This document shows positions 1 through 5,071 of a stretch of 5,071 nt of DNA, in pieces. Under the pieces are notes generated by a model. That model was given only the letters and a program-made list of their open reading frames with translations, made no database searches and was not told the origin of the DNA. Numbering within the stretch: the stretch's first letter is position 1; each line of letters starts with the position of its first letter. This DNA is from Desulfobacterales bacterium (GTDB lineage: Bacteria > Desulfobacterota > Desulfobacteria > Desulfobacterales > JAFDCJ01): the NCBI GenBank assembly GCA_020345785.1, contig CP070771.1:4524667-4529737 (forward strand). Reading direction: 5' to 3'. The translations under genes and the position numbers were made by a program.

Positions 1-770
1 TCAAACAGTTGAAGATTATTGCCCGCTACGGGGTCGGAGTCGACAATGTCGACCTGGAGACCGCGCGGCGCCGTAAAATATATGTCAGCATCGTTCCCAA
101 CTACGGCAATGAAGATGTTTCCGACCATGCCATGGCGCTGATGCTGGCCTGTATCCGAACCCTGCCGATCCGTGACAGAAACGTCCGCCGCGGTATTTTC
201 GAAACCGACATCGTAGCCGAAATTCATCGCACCACCGGGCGAAATTTAGGCATTATCGGCTACGGCAAAATCGCACGGGTGTTTCATAGGAAATGGCAGG
301 GATTTCTGCCGGCCCGCGTTCTGGTCTACGACCCGTTTGTGGATGAGGACACCATCACGGAAAACGGCGCTGAAAAAGTCGAACTTAACCTGCTGCTGGA
401 GGAGGCGGATTATATCTCCATCCATGCGCCGCTCACGCCGGACACCCGGCACATCATCAATGAATCGGCGCTTAAGACGATGAAGTCAACTGCCGTTATT
501 GTAAACACCTCCCGCGGGGCGATCATCGACACGGCGGCCCTGGCCAAGGCCCTGGAGAAAGGTGAAATTTTTGCCGCCGGCATCGACGTGTTCGAAAAGG
601 AGCCGCTGCCGGTGGATCATCCCCTGGTGTCCCTGCCGAACGTCATCCTGACGCCGCACCTGGCCTGGTATTCAAAGGAATCCACCCGCGATCTGCAGGG
701 TGGGGCGGCCGGGGAAATTCAGCGGGTGCTTTCCGGGCAGCGTCCGCAGAACTGGGCCAATCCGTGGTAA
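1..770 (+). CDS. D-2-hydroxyacid dehydrogenase, CtBP-like branch (5' end missing)
   Basis: NAD-dependent oxidoreductase that interconverts a D-2-hydroxyacid and the 2-oxoacid in the cytoplasm; the substrate cannot be read from the sequence. The reading frame is open to the left edge (K-Q-L-K-I-I-A-R-Y-G), and a full family member has roughly 70 more N-terminal residues, so the TTG at 9 is not the real start. Counting from that codon, the conserved YGVGVDNVD strand is at 7-15, the Rossmann motif GIIGYGKIA at 81-89, and the NAD-ribose Asp at D108 (VYDPF). The catalytic triad is R169 (NTSRGAIID), E198 (DVFEKEP) and H217 (LTPHLAWYS). The H-x-A-W-Y-S ending is typical of C-terminal-binding-protein-like bacterial dehydrogenases rather than of SerA. 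All catalytic residues are present, so the enzyme looks functional. The next gene is another dehydrogenase, on the same strand after a repeat-filled gap, which suggests but does not prove a shared pathway. Confidence 0.93.
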   Translation, partial: KQLKIIARYGVGVDNVDLETARRRKIYVSIVPNYGNEDVSDHAMALMLACIRTLPIRDRNVRRGIFETDIVAEIHRTTGRNLGIIGYGKIARVFHRKWQGFLPARVLVYDPFVDEDTITENGAEKVELNLLLEEADYISIHAPLTPDTRHIINESALKTMKSTAVIVNTSRGAIIDTAALAKALEKGEIFAAGIDVFEKEPLPVDHPLVSLPNVILTPHLAWYSKESTRDLQGGAAGEIQRVLSGQRPQNWANPW

Positions 771-812
771 GGGTTCAGGGTTCTGCGTTCAGGGTTCAGG
801 GTTCAAGATTCA
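771..812. repeat. Six-unit 7-nt tandem repeat array, GGGTTCA type
   Basis: Starting right after the dehydrogenase stop codon, the sequence divides without gaps into six heptamers: gggttca, gggttct, gcgttca, gggttca, gggttca, agattca. The period of 7 is not a multiple of 3 and no gene crosses it. It is the left partner of an oppositely oriented array at 950-1020; the two share a perfect 18-nt inverted match (772-789 with 980-997). Confidence 0.85.
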
Positions 813-870
813 CAGTTATCGGGCTATCTTAAACCAGCAGTCGAGGATTTTTTCTGCGATACAGCCCGTC

Positions 871-890
871 ATTCCTGAGAAGACAGGAAT
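871..890. repeat. REP-like hairpin ATTCCTG/CAGGAAT
   Basis: A perfect 7-bp inverted repeat (871-877 with 884-890) encloses a 6-nt loop, agaaga. The wider context, cgtcATTCCTG...CAGGAATcta, matches the common dispersed palindrome 'cgtcattcc(c/t)g..gaa..c(g/a)ggaatc' that I recall from many proteobacterial genomes. No U-run follows, so it is a poor intrinsic terminator. It sits in the loop between the two heptamer arrays. Confidence 0.6.
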
Positions 891-949
891 CTAAGTTTTG
901 AGGCTTAATTTTCGATCAAACCGGCCGCCTCGGTGGCCTTCGACAGCGC

Positions 950-1020
950 TGACACCTGAAACCCGACACCTGAAACCTAAACGCAGAACCCTGAACCTTA
1001 AACCTTTGAACCCAAAACTC
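950..1020. repeat. Degenerate 7-nt repeat array, TGAACCC type (reverse orientation)
   Basis: About ten heptamers follow each other: tgacacc, tgaaacc, cgacacc, tgaaacc, taaacgc, agaaccc, tgaacct, taaacct, one extra t, tgaaccc, aaaactc. TGAACCC is the reverse complement of GGGTTCA, so this array faces the one at 771-812. A 13-nt direct repeat, gacacctgaaacc, occurs at 951-963 and 965-977. The array ends about 8 nt before the ribosome binding site of the next gene, so it lies in that gene's presumed leader or promoter region. Confidence 0.8.
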
Positions 1021-1043
1021 AAATAATAAGGACCAAATACAGG

Positions 1044-2063
1044 ATGAAAGCCCTACGCTATTTAAATCCCCACGTTCTCAAAACCGAAGAAATCGATTCC
1101 CCGGCGTGCGCCGCAGGCGAAGCCCTGGTAAGGGTTCATGCGGCCGGCATTTGCGGATCGGACATGGCCATCTTTACCGGCAAACATCCCCGGGCCAAAG
1201 CGCCGCTGGTGATGGGCCATGAGTTTGCCGGAGAAATTGTAGAAATTCAACCAGGTGAAATGAAGACGCCGCTGGCGGTGGGCGATAAGGTGACGGCTTA
1301 TCCACTGCTGATGTGCGGAGAATGCTGGGCCTGCCGCAACGGTTTTTCCCATGTCTGCCGCGATTTGAAACTCATCGGCATCGACCGTGACGGCGGCTTT
1401 GCCGAATATGTCAGCGTGCCGCTGGATTTGCTGGTTAAATACCCCGAAAATTTGTCCTATGATCAGGCCGCGTTAATTGAACCGCTGGCGGTGGGGGTCC
1501 ATGCCCTTGAAATGGCCGGACCACCGGACTGGCAAAGCGCGGTGGTGGTCGGCTGCGGACCCATCGGCCTGTTGGTCGGGTTGTGCCTGCAAAATGCCGG
1601 GATTGAAAACCTGCTGGTGTGCGACATCAATCCTCACCGGGTAAAACGCGCGGCAGGCTTGAATTTCCAGGCACTAAACAGCGCAGATGAAAATCTGCTG
1701 GATCGGGTTACCGAGATGACCAAGGGTGAGGGTGCTGACATTGTTTTTGAATGTGCCGGCTCTGCGCCGGCTGCCCTGCAGATGTGCGATCTGGTGCGGC
1801 CCCGCGGTAAAATAATTATGGTCAGCGTTCACAAGGAGCCGCATCCGGTTGATCTGAGGGCAATTTCCTTCAAAGAGATCAGCATGATCGGCACCCGGGT
1901 TTACTCCCGCAGCGACTTTCGCCGGGCGATCCAAATGATGCCGGACCTGCCTTACCAGGATGTAATATCTCACCGGGTCGACCTGGAGAGAGGGGCCGAA
2001 GGCTTTAATATCATGGGGCAGGCCGCAGACGCCTGCAAGGTGCTCATCAGGGCCGAACGATGA
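1044..2063 (+). CDS. Zinc-dependent medium-chain alcohol/polyol dehydrogenase
   Basis: Cytoplasmic NAD(P)-dependent oxidoreductase of the MDR superfamily, in the group with sorbitol/L-iditol, L-idonate and L-threonine dehydrogenases; it oxidises a secondary alcohol to a ketone or the reverse. At 339 residues it has the usual family length. The GroES-like N-terminal domain carries catalytic-zinc ligands C37 (GICGSD) and H59-E60 (GHEFAG). The structural-zinc lobe keeps all four cysteines, C91, C94, C97 and C105. E146 lies in the conserved IEPLAVGVHA stretch. The Rossmann domain begins at VVVGCGPIGLLVG (G170, G172, G175), with D194 at the end of the second strand favouring NAD over NADP. The ATG at 1044 fits the family N-terminus (MKAL); AAGGA at 1028-1032 is a plausible ribosome binding site 11 nt upstream. 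The upstream neighbour is a D-2-hydroxyacid dehydrogenase, so a hydroxyacid or sugar-acid route is plausible. The exact substrate is not determinable here. Confidence 0.93.
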   Translation: MKALRYLNPHVLKTEEIDSPACAAGEALVRVHAAGICGSDMAIFTGKHPRAKAPLVMGHEFAGEIVEIQPGEMKTPLAVGDKVTAYPLLMCGECWACRNGFSHVCRDLKLIGIDRDGGFAEYVSVPLDLLVKYPENLSYDQAALIEPLAVGVHALEMAGPPDWQSAVVVGCGPIGLLVGLCLQNAGIENLLVCDINPHRVKRAAGLNFQALNSADENLLDRVTEMTKGEGADIVFECAGSAPAALQMCDLVRPRGKIIMVSVHKEPHPVDLRAISFKEISMIGTRVYSRSDFRRAIQMMPDLPYQDVISHRVDLERGAEGFNIMGQAADACKVLIRAER

Positions 2064-2084
2064 TCCGGGTTAAATCGCGAAGTG

Positions 2085-2264
2085 TGTAGCGGCGGGGTTT
2101 ATCCCCATTAGCGCTAAGTTATTTTTAAGTTAGGAGAACTTTACAAGTTTTAAAGAAAATAATTGAACATCGAACATCGAACGTCCAACATCGAACATCG
2201 AATGAGAAAAAAGCTGACGAAGACAACCACCACAGTTCGGGCGGAGATAAACGCTTCCGCTACA
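2085..2264. repeat. Non-coding repeat element bounded by imperfect inverted repeats
   Basis: The left arm at 2085-2106 (TGTAGCGG...GTTTATC..CC) and the reverse complement of 2243-2264 agree at 18 of 22 positions by hand alignment. Between them lie about 136 nt without a gene, including the GAACATC array. The arrangement resembles a small mobile or REP-type element, but I could not identify a target-site duplication. This element occupies most of the 298-nt gap between the alcohol dehydrogenase and the lipoprotein gene. Confidence 0.55.
2165..2203. repeat. 7-nt tandem repeat array, GAACATC type
   Basis: Five full heptamers and a partial one run without gaps: gaacatc, gaacatc, gaacgtc, caacatc, gaacatc, gaat. 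The core GAAC is shared with the TGAACCC array at 950-1020, and both have period 7, so the arrays may be related. The array lies inside the inverted-repeat element at 2085-2264. Confidence 0.85.
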
Positions 2265-2303
2265 TTATGTCCTATCCCAATGTTTTCATTTTGAGATGAT
2301 GCC

Positions 2304-2313
2304 CAAGCGCTTG
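2304..2313. promoter_or_regulatory. Short perfect palindrome CAAGCGCTTG
   Basis: A perfect 10-bp palindrome about 50 nt before the lipoprotein start. The position would suit an operator, but a 10-bp palindrome can occur by chance and I found no convincing -35/-10 pair near it. The rest of 2265-2344 shows nothing else recognisable apart from a T-run at about 2330-2339. Confidence 0.2.
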
Positions 2314-2344
2314 CTAGAAAGAGACCATTATTTTTTTTGACTCC

Positions 2345-2352
2345 GGAGGTGA
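2345..2352 (+). promoter_or_regulatory. Strong ribosome binding site that fixes a TTG start
   Basis: GGAGGTGA is complementary to the 16S rRNA 3' end over all eight bases and lies 9 nt before the TTG at 2362. An in-frame stop (TGA at 2350-2352) lies just upstream and no ATG or GTG is available before the signal peptide. This site is therefore the main support for the TTG start. Confidence 0.8.
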
Positions 2353-2361
2353 GATATATAT

Positions 2362-2742
2362 TTGACTTGTGATTATCGGAAGTCCGGCAAAAGATTAAAT
2401 CGCAGCGGCATCCTGTGGACAGTTATCCTTGCCTTGTTGTGGAGTTGTTCCGAAGGGGAACCCCCTGCATCCGTCAGCGAGGATCCGGGCAAGAATCTGC
2501 GGCTGGTCATCAAATGGCCGGGGGATGACTTGGCATCCAAACAGGATTTACAATTAAGAGATGAGATCCAACAACGTCTTATTAATGAAAAAGTCGGCAA
2601 TATTGTGCGGTCCGGGACCGGCATGGGCTGGATGGATATCGTCCTTGAAGTCAAAGACAAAGACGGGGCACGGACAGAAATTGAGGCCGTCATGAAGGCG
2701 ATCGCGCCGGATGCAAAGTATGCCATTGAGGCGGAAAAATAG
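2362..2742 (+). CDS. Small predicted lipoprotein of unknown function
   Basis: A 126-residue protein I do not recognise. The N-terminus is a type II signal peptide: basic residues K7-R14, a hydrophobic core at about 16-26 (GILWTVILALL), and a lipobox-like L-W-S-C with the lipidated cysteine at C29. Tryptophan at -2 is unusual for a lipobox. Mature residues 30-45 are a flexible, polar linker. The globular part, about 46-126, alternates as beta (LRLVIKW), a charged helix (DLQLRDEIQQRLINE), two strands (KVGNIVRSG, WMDIVLEV), a helix (GARTEIEAVMKAIA) and a last strand (AKYAIEAE). That beta-alpha-beta-beta-alpha-beta order suggests a ferredoxin-like fold; this is my inference. The start is TTG with an excellent ribosome binding site. 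The next gene begins 33 nt after the stop, so the two are probably co-transcribed. It would be anchored in the inner or outer membrane. Confidence 0.8.
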   Translation: MTCDYRKSGKRLNRSGILWTVILALLWSCSEGEPPASVSEDPGKNLRLVIKWPGDDLASKQDLQLRDEIQQRLINEKVGNIVRSGTGMGWMDIVLEVKDKDGARTEIEAVMKAIAPDAKYAIEAEK

Positions 2743-2775
2743 CTTTAATCAAAATATCTAAAGGAGAATAGCTCG

Positions 2776-3246
2776 ATGAACATCGATGAATTCAAGGCCT
2801 TGCTCAAGCCCGTGACGGATCTCGTCTCAAACAGTCAGGTGGATTCCGCACTTGCCGCGGAACTGAACCGTCGCTTTCCGCCGGGAGGTGAGACGTTTGA
2901 TGCGATTGAAAAGGCCTGCCACGAAGCGATCGCAGATGGCTGGATGTGCGCCCAAGGCACTGAAGGGGGGCCGCGCTATGGTCGCGTCATTGAACCTTGT
3001 CCGGAGACAGGCGGACTCAGTGTGGATGTTGTGGATCTGACAGATTGGGTGGGGTCGCACCATCGCCATCCCACAGGCGAGGTTTGCATGATTATGCCGA
3101 TAACTACGAACGCCCGATTTGACGGTGTTCCCCGCGGCTGGAGCATATATGAACCTTCATCGGCACACCATCCCACGGTAACGGACGGGCAAGCACTGAT
3201 ATTGTACATGCTGCCGGACGGCCAAATTGAGTATTCAAGTCGTTGA
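2776..3246 (+). CDS. Cupin-like protein of the 4-hydroxylaminobenzoate lyase (DUF4863) family
   Basis: The 156-residue sequence matches what I recall of the DUF4863 family, which includes PnbB. That enzyme converts 4-hydroxylaminobenzoate to 3,4-dihydroxybenzoate and ammonia in 4-nitrobenzoate degradation. Visible family features are the N-terminal helical part (1-50), then GWMC (55-58), RYGRVIEPCPETGGLSVDVVD (68-87 region), the histidine cluster H95-H96-R97-H98-P-T-G-E102, and GWSIYEPSSAHHPTV with H131-H132. HxH with a Glu four residues on, and a second P-x3-H motif, are cupin metal-ligand patterns, so a mononuclear metal site is likely. There is no signal peptide, so it is cytoplasmic. AAGGAG at 2761-2766 lies 9 nt before the ATG. 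No nitroreductase or aromatic-ring gene is in the window, so the actual substrate may differ from that of PnbB. Family membership is fairly sure; the reaction is not. Confidence 0.82.
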   Translation: MNIDEFKALLKPVTDLVSNSQVDSALAAELNRRFPPGGETFDAIEKACHEAIADGWMCAQGTEGGPRYGRVIEPCPETGGLSVDVVDLTDWVGSHHRHPTGEVCMIMPITTNARFDGVPRGWSIYEPSSAHHPTVTDGQALILYMLPDGQIEYSSR

Positions 3247-3353
3247 ATTCCATGATATTATTTTCTCTTGTGCAAAGCGAAATAAAACAACGGGTGCTAC
3301 ACAAAATTAATTTGTAGAAAGGATCAAAGCCCTGTTTTAGTCCAAAATATTTG

Positions 3354-3365
3354 CAGTGATCACTG
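3354..3365. promoter_or_regulatory. Perfect 12-bp palindrome CAGTGATCACTG
   Basis: A perfect inverted repeat centred about 47 nt before the ATG of the propeller gene, within its presumed leader. Size and position fit a dimeric repressor site, but this is inference from symmetry only. I could not assign a promoter in 3247-3353, which is AT-rich and otherwise featureless. Confidence 0.3.
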
Positions 3366-3391
3366 AGGCCCTTATTCAAAACAATTTCAAG

Positions 3392-3399
3392 AAAGGAGG
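3392..3399 (+). promoter_or_regulatory. Strong ribosome binding site that fixes the propeller-gene start
   Basis: AAAGGAGG ends 7 nt before the ATG at 3407. The longer in-frame possibility starting at 3356 has no ribosome binding site and would put 17 polar residues in front of the signal peptide. Confidence 0.85.
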
Positions 3400-3406
3400 A
3401 AATAAA

Positions 3407-4522
3407 ATGCGTAATTTTACCAAAGTTTCATTAATAATGACTTTGTTTATTGTCTTGGAAGGTGGCGTGTTCGCAGAAGATGATATCGTAATCGATACAA
3501 ATGCAGCAAAAGAATTTGTTTCATTGCCCGATGGTGTGGGCTATCCAGAAGGCATTACCGTCAATCCGAAATCAGGCGACATCTATGTCAGCACTTTCGA
3601 CTTCAGTGGCGACAACAAACTCTTACGGTTCAGCAAAAACGGTATGCTGCTGGCGCAAAAAGATTTTGAGGGAACACCGCTCCTCGGGCTCGATTTCAAC
3701 GCGCAGGACGACAAAGTATACATTTGTAATCCCGCTGCACTGGTTGGCGGGCAATCCAAAATTCAGCGCATCGATGCCGATTTCGATGACAACACGCCCG
3801 CTGAGGACGTCGCTGAGATACCCATAATTGGAGCACCGCCAGACCGTCTGGCGGACAATCCCGATGGAAGCCAAGACCAGATAATATTTGGCAATAACGC
3901 GGCAGCGCCAAACGCCCTTATATTCGACAGCGTTGGCAACCTTTTTGTTTCTGATTCTTTTCAAGGCGCTATTTTCCGGATCGACGATGTCCGGAACTGT
4001 CCATCTTGCCCCGTCACAATTGTAAAACATGATGGACTTCTGGCAACAGCGGGTTTCCCGCCATTTGGTGCAAACGGCCTGGCTTTGAGCGCCGATGAAG
4101 AAGTACTTTATGTCGCCAATACCGGAGATGACAGAATCCTGATGCTGGATTTAGAAACAGCGCACCTTGAAGTATTTGCTGAAAGCATCAATGGTGCAGA
4201 TGGCATCGCGCTTGACAATGCAGGCCTGCTCTGGGTGGCTGCTAATCAGGCAGATAAAATGATTGTGCTGAATGAAGATGGAAGGGTTATCGCCAAACTC
4301 GGTGAATTTCTCGGCATTCGAAGAGACGGCTCGCCCCGCGGCCTGCTGTTTCCGGCAAGTCTTGTTATCAGTGGCAAGTGGGTATTTGTGACAAACCTTG
4401 CCCTTCCGCTGACTCCCGCAATGGGTGACGAACCTGAGGATTACATATCGAAATTTACGGTTTCCAGGATTAAAAATCACTTAAAATATGGATTGAAATG
4501 GAAACACCAAAAACGTTGGTAA
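3407..4522 (+). CDS. Exported SMP-30/gluconolactonase-like beta-propeller protein
   Basis: A 371-residue secreted or periplasmic protein. It starts with a Sec signal peptide (MRNFTKVSLIMTLFIVLEGG) and a probable signal peptidase I cut after V-F-A at residue 23. The rest consists of propeller-blade repeats of the type 'PEGI-x-GDIYVS', 'NALIFDSVGNLFVSD', 'NGLALS-x-VLYVAN' and 'DGIALDNAGLLWVAA'. Four residues align with the divalent-metal ligands and active-site positions of SMP-30/gluconolactonases: E48 (YPEGI), N169 (APNAL), N223 (GANGL) and D265 (GADGI). It may hydrolyse a lactone or similar ester, but many exported relatives have no tested substrate. Unusual points are a C-P-S-C pair at C198/C201, which could form a disulfide or bind metal outside the cytoplasm, and a basic C-terminal tail (KYGLKWKHQKRW). 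The gene stands alone, with 160 nt upstream. Family confidence is high; activity is unknown. Confidence 0.88.
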   Translation: MRNFTKVSLIMTLFIVLEGGVFAEDDIVIDTNAAKEFVSLPDGVGYPEGITVNPKSGDIYVSTFDFSGDNKLLRFSKNGMLLAQKDFEGTPLLGLDFNAQDDKVYICNPAALVGGQSKIQRIDADFDDNTPAEDVAEIPIIGAPPDRLADNPDGSQDQIIFGNNAAAPNALIFDSVGNLFVSDSFQGAIFRIDDVRNCPSCPVTIVKHDGLLATAGFPPFGANGLALSADEEVLYVANTGDDRILMLDLETAHLEVFAESINGADGIALDNAGLLWVAANQADKMIVLNEDGRVIAKLGEFLGIRRDGSPRGLLFPASLVISGKWVFVTNLALPLTPAMGDEPEDYISKFTVSRIKNHLKYGLKWKHQKRW

Positions 4523-4618
4523 TCTCGACCATAAAAGACAAATGTAATCATGGTATGCAGCTGGGATTGATAAAAAGATATGAATCTCAATAGTCAGAAT
4601 TAGTGGTTTATTTGAAAA

Positions 4619-4936
4619 ATGATTAAATCCGGCCAATCACTCCAATCACTTCCAAAAACAGTTAATCAGGCCGTAGAAAGACTTATTGCAGAATTGCCTT
4701 TAGAGGAAAAGGCGAGGATTGCAAATACAGGTGAATGGAATTTGATGGATCTTTATTTTTCCCTCAGTGTAGACGTAGAAGATAAATTTTGCCTTAAGGA
4801 AAACAAGGCGCTAGTTGAATCCTGCCGCGCGGTATCAGGGGACAATCATATTTTTGTTGAGGAAGCTTCCTATATAATTATCACAGAACTCTGGAAACGA
4901 TTAAAGAGATTCTCCAACATAGCTGCTAAATATTAA
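4619..4936 (+). CDS. Small protein resembling the DUF6794 family
   Basis: A 105-residue, mainly helical cytoplasmic protein without signal peptide or membrane segment. The order PKTVNQAVERLIAELPLEEKARIAN (12-36), then W-N-L-M-D-L-Y-F-S-L (40-49), then a Cys/Ser-rich link, then E-E-A-S-Y-I-I-I-T-E-L-W-K-R-L (81-95) matches what I recall of DUF6794 proteins: a T-x2-E/Q-A-V helix, a 'DL..LHFSLG..IR..F' middle and a 'DDAS..II..LWK.L' end. Their function is unknown. The middle part here (SVDVEDKFCLKENKALVESC) departs from the usual G-x-Y-I-R-N-x-F pattern, so it is a divergent member. The ATG at 4619 follows an in-frame stop at 4613-4615, so no longer form exists, yet no Shine-Dalgarno is visible. 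Base composition is AT-richer than in the first two genes. The 96 nt upstream hold no clear promoter. Confidence 0.7.
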   Translation: MIKSGQSLQSLPKTVNQAVERLIAELPLEEKARIANTGEWNLMDLYFSLSVDVEDKFCLKENKALVESCRAVSGDNHIFVEEASYIIITELWKRLKRFSNIAAKY

Positions 4937-5022
4937 GGCCATCAAAACCTGTGATAATCAATTTTTAAATGTTTCGGTGTTCCCTGCGTCCCTCAATAGG
5001 TGGCATCGATGATGGCACTGTG

Positions 5023-5039
5023 ATATACGAATTGTATAT
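5023..5039. repeat. Interrupted palindrome ATATAC-GAATT-GTATAT
   Basis: Perfect 6-bp arms separated by 5 nt, within the AT-rich 135-nt tail of the window. It could be an operator half of a gene beyond the right edge or a chance feature of AT-rich DNA. No convincing gene is visible in 4937-5071. Confidence 0.2.
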
Positions 5040-5071
5040 GGAACGGTCCGGTAAAAATTGATAGTTGGTTT

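Noticed and set aside
700..894. Open frame overlapping the end of the first dehydrogenase and the repeat array
   Set aside because: It overlaps the conserved dehydrogenase C-terminus, its downstream half is translated 7-nt repeat, and its product has no recognisable pattern.
771..1020. CRISPR-like repeat array
   Set aside because: Units are 7 nt, contiguous and degenerate, with no spacers of constant length and no cas genes.
2137..2149. AACTT-TAC-AAGTT inverted repeat as a terminator
   Set aside because: The stem is only 5 bp and AT-rich, and no T-run follows at the right position.
2337..2365. TTGACT near the lipoprotein start as a -35 box
   Set aside because: A promoter here would initiate downstream of the ribosome binding site and start codon.
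3356..3406. Longer start for the propeller gene at 3356
   Set aside because: No ribosome binding site precedes it and it would put 17 polar residues before a good signal peptide; the ATG at 3407 has AAAGGAGG at ideal spacing.
4567..4594. TTGATA and AATAGT as a promoter for the DUF6794-like gene
   Set aside because: The second box matches only 4 of 6 positions of TATAAT at 16-nt spacing; such matches are common in AT-rich DNA.
4969..5061. Possible 30-residue ORF in the right-hand tail
   Set aside because: No ribosome binding site, very short and no recognised motif. A reverse-strand frame open to the right edge overlaps it, with no way to choose between them.

Overview
The window reads as bacterial chromosome, most likely from a Gram-negative environmental organism. 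A lineage near the Desulfobacterota (sulfate-reducing 'deltaproteobacteria') is my best guess. It rests on the style of the intergenic repeats (7-nt arrays, an ATTCCTG/CAGGAAT hairpin, TGTAGCGG-type repeats) and on the mix of gene families, both judged from memory. All six genes supported here are on the + strand.

Region 1 (1-2063) is the metabolic part. The C-terminal three quarters of a D-2-hydroxyacid dehydrogenase of the CtBP-like branch enters from the left edge. It is followed by a complete zinc-dependent medium-chain alcohol/polyol dehydrogenase. Both are NAD(P)-linked oxidoreductases on small hydroxy compounds and may belong to one sugar-acid or hydroxyacid pathway. The 273 nt between them hold two facing arrays of degenerate 7-nt repeats (GGGTTCA one way, TGAACCC the other), including a perfect 18-bp inverted repeat, with a REP-like hairpin in between.

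Region 2 (2064-2361) is a 298-nt gap without a gene. It holds another 7-nt array (GAACATC) inside an 18-of-22 inverted repeat, so the segment of about 180 bp looks like a small non-coding repeat element.

Region 3 (2362-3246) is a probable two-gene unit: a small lipoprotein that starts with TTG behind a near-perfect Shine-Dalgarno, then a cupin-like protein of the 4-hydroxylaminobenzoate lyase/DUF4863 type.

Region 4 (3247-5071) is visibly more AT-rich. It carries an exported SMP-30/gluconolactonase-like beta-propeller protein with its metal ligands in place, then a small protein resembling DUF6794. The last 135 nt show no convincing gene.

I found no rRNA, tRNA, CRISPR array, transposase or phage gene. 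No known multi-gene system is evident. The most unusual content is the organised intergenic repeats and the small lipoprotein of unknown function.
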